A stretch of DNA of 64,000 bases from Cryphonectria parasitica EP155 (taxonomy: Eukaryota > Ascomycota > Sordariomycetes > Diaporthales > Cryphonectriaceae), in NCBI RefSeq assembly GCF_011745365.1, contig NW_024468909.1, positions 5,704,001-5,768,000 on the forward strand, written 5' to 3'. Positions 58,713 through 64,000 of the stretch are shown one piece after another; position 1 is the first letter of the stretch, and every line of letters starts with the position of its first letter. Position numbers and translations under genes: made by a program. Under the pieces are notes generated by a model. That model was not told the DNA's origin and did no database searches. It saw only the letters and a program-made list of their open reading frames with translations.

Positions 58713-60405
58713 ATAAATTGTGGCTGCATTATGCCCGCTCAGTAACAGGCGGAGGGGGGCCTTCTGAATCTGAGCCCGAGATTGCAACGGGACAGCGTGC
58801 CGAACCACTCATGCACTGCAGCTTCAGCCCCGGACCAGCTGGAGCTGTTAGTTCGCAGACGAAGTTCTGGACGGCGGCCATAAAAGGTTAATTTGTCATC
58901 GACCCTGGCATTCGTCGGTGACACGGCGAACCAGCGGGCGGCGACATCAGGAAAGCAGTAGTATCGTCGGCTGCACCTCCCAGTGGACAAGGACCGTCAC
59001 TGTGTAAGGGTACATGGAAAAATTATAGCCACTCGATCTCCACTCAGGGAGGGCGGTTATAGCTTACATTTCTTCAAGTGTCTATGGGAAATGCTCATGA
59101 AACGAATTCGTCCACCGGCGGACAATCGTCTTGGGCCGAATCGGCAGCCACAGATCAATGGACTCTGCTGTACAAGGTAAATAGTCAAATGTCTGCTTTC
59201 TCTCTCCTTCCCTTCTCTAACCAAATCTGCCCCGAGAATTGGCCGGAACGCTCTATGCGGCGAATGTTTCATTGCATGAATGGGGTGTTTGGGCGGTTAG
59301 GCTGCCTCCGTTGTGCCAGGCACTGCCAGTTTTGTGTGATCCTCGAAGGCCTTTCACATGATGGCGCTGGCGTTTGGTGGGTCTGACGCTCTGGAGCCCA
59401 TGGCGTGATTTACTTAGTTGTTTTGATTGAGTGGTGCTAGAATGAGAAGTCATGAGCCAAGCAGAGAGTGCGAGGGATAGAAGTCGACTCCCGGATTCTC
59501 AGCATGTTTACCCATTGGATTCAGGGTTTGACGAATGTTGTGATTAGTGGTAGAGTATTTTCATCTCAATCTGTCCCGAGGTTGATGTCTGATATGCTTG
59601 GCCTACCTTTCACTAACTAGATTGCATATGAGCAAGCTGGAAACTTTTTGAGAAAGTGCGGGACGTGCACCACTTCTTTTTCCGAGGGGGAGGGGAGGGT
59701 GACACTATACCGAGCATTAATAGCGTTGGCAAGCTGGTGATGAATAGATCGCTGCGGGTAGAAGAGGAGATCCGCAACTCTAGCCTTCTCTTGCCAAGTC
59801 AAAGTTGCCTCTCTAAGGTCTCACTTAACGGAGCTTGTACTGTGATGTACTTTAAACAACCTCAGTAAAAGGCGTAGGAGGACTTGGCCATGACTTAACC
59901 CCGCATTCCTCTCTTCACACTCGTCCTCTAAATCCCACGTCTCGTTCCCATTTCTCATTCCTCCGACCATCTTGGAATTATGGCAGATTAGACATCAGTG
60001 TCTTGACACTACACCACCTGATGATATTGAACATTTCGCTCTTCCAGAAGGTCTTTGAAGGGGGAGGGCCTGGAAGTATTCGTTCACGCCGCAGGAACGT
60101 TGTGGCGGGTTTACGGACCCATCTGCCAGCTTTAAGTCCGAGTCAGCCAAGGGGCCTTAGCGATTTGAGACGGCCGCCATGCCTGGAAGAGCAAGGCCTC
60201 ACGAGGTTGGTGGGGGGGAAAGGTGTGGGAATAAGTACCATCTGCCAGGGAAGGGGAAGTTGGCAGCATGGCAGCACGTTGACTAGAACACGACGAGACA
60301 AGAACAAGTACTATGGTACCAGCCCGCTGGTGGCACAAGTCTCTTCATCATTCAGTCCAGGCTCGCCTCCCCTGATCAGCGCTACCCATACAGGTACCTT
60401 ACCCC

Positions 60406-60435
60406 TCCCTCGCCCTCGCCCTCGCCCTTGCCCTC
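60406..60435. repeat. Hexamer repeat (CCCTCG type)
   Basis: About four to five imperfect tandem copies of a CCCTCG/CGCCCT hexamer in the region upstream of the transcription-factor gene. Confidence 0.75.
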
Positions 60436-60921
60436 ACTATCACTGCGTGCATCTGCTGCCGCATAGTTGGTAGTGGTGGTTTCCTAACTGGGGGGGGTGC
60501 TTGGCGTTTCTTCTCTCCCGCGTGGGTGATGCTGGGGCCTTGAATCTGCAACAAGTACCCACTAGCCACTGTCCTGCCGGTTCCATCTGCGCCTCTTGCC
60601 CACCACTGAAGCAGCACTTACACCTAAATCCAATCCAACGTCACCATCATAGACCAGACCCGACCCGTCCCAACTCACAACCACGACAACCACTTTCCAA
60701 CCCGCCACCTTACCGCGACACCGGCCCTTGCTACCGCAGGCGGGCGCATACGACAGCTTCAAGACCTCTTTAACCTCGAACGCGATTCCGATCACCGACG
60801 ATTGCCTCAGAGTGCATCTATAAGGCCTGTACCTCGCCAGGGGACCGAGCCTGGAAGGATTGGAAATCATTTTCCTGCTCTGCACTGCTCTACTCTGCCG
60901 TGTCTCTCTGTTCTGCCCACC

Positions 60922-63900
60922 ATGGACCACCACATCGCTGGCTTCCAGATGCCGGCCATGGCTCAGCCACCACCGCCGCCGCTCATGAACCAGCCACCTC
61001 AGATTTTCGGTCCAGAAAGCTACCATAGCATGCCAATGCAGCACCTGCCCCCAGAGCTCACGGCCCAGATGTTTGGCGACCCAAATGCCCTGCTCGACGA
61101 TGCCAACGAGGCCAAGAGGAGGAGGATTGCACGGGTGAGTGACCTGGTAACCCCAGTACCCTCGGACAAAGCCCATGGCCGCTGACGAATAATTTCAATT
61201 TCCCTTGTCACGCAGGCTTGCGACATGTGCAGAAAGAAGAAGATCAAGTGTGACGGGAAGATGCCAGCATGCACGCATTGTATCAATTACAAGACGGAAT
61301 GCGTCTTCACGCAGGTCGAGAAGAAGAGAAATCCGCCCAAGGGGTGAGTTCTCGTCTCCAGCCAGAGGGCGGCCTGTACGCCCTCGACCGAGGTGGCAGC
61401 ATGACAGACAGCAAGCTCATAATCCTGTGCAGCGCAAAATACATCGAAGGTCTCGAGAACCGCCTTGTTCGCATGGAGAGCCTCTTGCGACTCTCAGGTA
61501 TGGCTTCCTCTTTTCTCCTCTCTCTCTCTCGTCTTTCGTGGCCTTCGTCCGCGTCATCCGGTGTCCACTGCCGGTGCTCTCGGCCTCGTACGAATGGCGC
61601 ACTGACCATGCCTATCAGGCCTACTTGGTGAGGACGATGGTGCAACCGACTTGGGCACGTTGGAAAAGAAGCTCGCCGAGAAGAAGCAGGAGTCAAGGCA
61701 AGCCTCACAGGCTGCCCAGTCAAACCCCACCTCCCCGTCGCAGGCTGCCTCGGGTCATGAAGGCGGTGCATCGACGCCCCAGAGCTCCATCACCTCCCCT
61801 GAGCCTCTCAAGGAAGAGAAGCGCGCATCCGTGGACCTTCAGAAGAAAGAGGAGGATGAAGAAGAGGTAGAAGCCCTGTCCGAGATGATGTGCTCACTTG
61901 TCACCAACACTTCCGGCGAGACTCGATATATAGGTAGGTTGCGCCGCTGGCTCCGGACACTCGATGATTGCTGACCAGCTGGTAGGCTCTTCGTCGGGCT
62001 TCTCCATCTTCTCGCCCAAAGGTATCCAGTGGGTGAACGAAAAGACGGGCGACAAATCTTTTCAGCAGATGATCTCTCATGTCTCCATGGATGACCACAA
62101 GTGGAACAACTGGAAGCCAGAGGTGTTTGCTGATCTGTTCCAGCGACCCGTCTTCCTTCCGCTCCCTCCGAAGCACGAGGCCATGTCGCTTCTCAACGAT
62201 TATTTCGATAATTTCAACTGCATGTTCCCGCTGTTTCACCGCCCCACTTTCATGCACCTGGTGGAGAGGCAGTACTCAAAGGATCCCTATGCTGGCTCTG
62301 GATGGTGGGCTAGCTTGAACGTTGCGTTCGCGATCGCGCACCGGCTACGGGTAATGAGCAACTTGGTACCGGCAGAGGAGGACGAGAAGGCCTGGGGCTA
62401 TATGAAGAACGCCATGGCCGTCTTTTCCGAGTTGTCCATGCGCAATACTGACCTGCTGAGCGTCCAAGCTCTGTTGGGGATGGCACTGTTCATGCAGGGC
62501 ACACCCAATCCACAGCCGTCAACATTACTTGTCGGCACTGCTATCCGTCTCTCACACAACATCGGACTGCACAAGCGGGGGACGGGCTTCAATCTCAACC
62601 CGATTGAGATTGAGCAGAGGAAAAGGGTCTTCTGGATTGGCTACATGTTGGACAAGGACCTCTGCCTTCGATCGGGTCGACCATTCGCACAAGATGACGA
62701 CGATATGAACGTCGACCTTCCGGATCCTGATCCCGAAGACAACATCGGCAACATTCCTCTGGCCGATGGCAAGGGGAAGATGAATCTGTTCCGCGTCATG
62801 TGCGAGTTGGCCCTGATCGAGAGTAAAGTCTACAAAAAGTTGTACGCGACGAAAGCCACCAAGCAGACAGACGGAGAACTTCTGCAGACCATCGGCGAAC
62901 TGGATCAAGAGCTTGAGGATTGGAAGGACCGGATGCCTATCGAGTACCGGCCCGAGAACGAGATACAAGCATCCCATACGCCCTTGATCTTGCACGTTGT
63001 CATGCTGCATTTCACATACTACAACTGCCTGACGACGATACACCGGATGTCTATCCACCGCGGATACTGGACCAGCCGGCTGTCTAACTTTGCCATCCAG
63101 GGGCTGAACGCAAAGCCTCTAAACCCTAGAGTCTTCAACTCAGCGGCCCTGTGTACCTCCGCCGCCAGGGCAACCATATCGTTGCTCAAGTATATACCCG
63201 AAGGCGACTCGTCAGTTGTCTGGTAAGTCTGGCCCACGCCCTGCAGATGCTTTTACCCCCTCCACAGAAAAGCACTAACATGAGTAGGATGGTGCTCTAT
63301 TTCCCTGTCTCTGCGCTTGTGACCTTGTTTGGTAACATATTACAAAATCCCCTCGATCCCCGAGCGCGGTCCGATACCAGATTGCTAGGCATGGTAGTCA
63401 CCTTTTTGTCCGCATTAGGACAGGAAGTCGAGACCGGAGGTGTGCACCGAATGCTCGGAATCTGCTCAGAGTTTGAGCGCATCAGCAAGGTCATGATCGA
63501 GAAGGCAGAGAAGGACAACGCTGGTCGTCGGAAGCGGAAGAATGCAGAACAATCACAGGCCAGCAAGTCAAGCAGCTCGAACGCGCGGCCGACGGCTACA
63601 GCTGGCAGGTCTCCTGTTCCGTCCACATCTTCGCAAACACCCCGTCCGATGGCGGTGAACACAACAACGCCTCGCCAGAATCTGGAACACTTATCTCCTC
63701 CAAATCGCGGCGAAGGAGCGGACTTCAGCCCGCTAACCGCCAACAGCCTCAGCCCCTCGCCAGGCAGCGCTCCTCCTGGATGGAGCACCGACTTCGGCGC
63801 TGGCGAGCCGATGGAATTCACATCATTCGCAGATTTGACTGGATTCGGACAGCTTGACAACCTACCACCACAGCCGCTGCAGTCTCCGCCAGCTCCAAAC

Positions 63901-64000
63901 CAGGGCTTCCAACAACCGCTCATACCGCAGGACTTATACTCGTTGCCTATGAGTTTCGACTGGGACTGGGCGGAGATGAGTGGCGGCGCGTACCCGAGTG
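60922..64000 (+). CDS. Zn2Cys6 transcription factor, FarA/Ctf1-like, 3' end outside window
   Basis: Nuclear DNA-binding regulator. Exons 60922-61134, 61216-61343, 61433-61497, 61619-61933, 61986-63222 and 63288 onward; all junctions are GT-AG and in phase. The start at 60922 sits in a CCACCATGG context. A proline-rich N-terminus precedes the binuclear cluster (Cys 73, 76, 83, 90, 93 and 100: [20 protein letters not shown]...), then the linker [20 protein letters not shown] and a short coiled coil ([15 protein letters not shown]). An acidic region follows, then a fungal-specific transcription-factor domain ([51 protein letters not shown]). The tail is Ser/Pro/Gln-rich. Exon 6 is still open at 64000; about 890 residues are present. 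The linker resembles FarA/Ctf1-type regulators of fatty-acid and cutin use, an assignment made from memory of the family. Confidence 0.9.

Larger units (their letters stand above)
57431..60921. other. 3.5-kb gene-poor region upstream of the transcription factor
   Basis: No supported gene. Contains a GA/G-rich tract at about 58676-58712, a CCCTCG-type hexamer run at about 60406-60435, and pyrimidine-rich sequence near 58190-58300. The last few hundred bases probably form the leader of the Zn2Cys6 gene. Confidence 0.55.

Overview
This window is nuclear DNA of a filamentous ascomycete, most likely a Sordariomycete. The genes are monocistronic, lie on both strands and are broken by short GT-AG introns, mostly 50-200 nt. 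Their proteins are typical Pezizomycotina forms: Mediator Med19/Rox3, branchpoint-bridging protein, a Ure2-like GST, GH76 mannanase, a Zn2Cys6 regulator and HET-type sequence. All exon joins given here were derived by hand from open frames, splice signals and phase, not from transcript data.

Layout, left to right. 1-2239 (-): vacuolar membrane M28 protease, cut by the left edge. 3302-5533 (-): branchpoint-bridging protein (SF1/BBP). 6352-7596 (-): eight-exon GST. 7597-10257: gene-poor, with one initiator tRNA-Met gene. 10258-11202 (-): SAM methyltransferase. 11543-12249 (+): ribosome biogenesis factor Alb1. 12635-14507 (-): unknown membrane protein. 14891-16081 (-): cysteine-rich single-pass membrane protein. 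18905-20009 (-) and 20276-21792 (+): a head-to-head pair of mitochondrial large-subunit ribosomal proteins, uL4m and mL38. 22242-22869 (+): RPA3. 24153-28299 (-): large GATA-finger protein. 29629-31286 (-): 3-hydroxyisobutyryl-CoA hydrolase, divergent from Sm D2 at 31705-32360 (+). 32675-34548 (-): dihydroxyacetone kinase. 35748-37353 (-): GH76 cell-wall enzyme. 38849-39927 (-): NAP/Vps75-type histone chaperone. 40320-41560 (-): decayed HET-type gene. 43459-44558 (+): Med19. 46062-48375 (-): alpha/beta hydrolase. 52400-54186 (+): Ser/Thr-rich Mid2/WSC-like surface protein. 56684-57430 (+): broken DUF3716-type gene. 60922-64000 (+): Zn2Cys6 transcription factor, cut by the right edge.

The left and centre are mainly housekeeping genes: RNA splicing (BBP, Sm D2), translation (tRNAi-Met, Alb1, uL4m, mL38), DNA replication (RPA3), chromatin and transcription (NAP, Med19, GATA factor), and carbon or amino-acid catabolism (DAK, HIBCH). 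The right third is gene-poor. It holds two decayed accessory genes (HET and DUF3716), surface proteins and a long upstream region before the terminal regulator. I see no intact transposon, CRISPR array, secondary-metabolite cluster or clearly new multi-gene system. The best leads are the divergent mitoribosomal pair, the GATA finger with a greatly enlarged loop, and the two accessory-gene relics.
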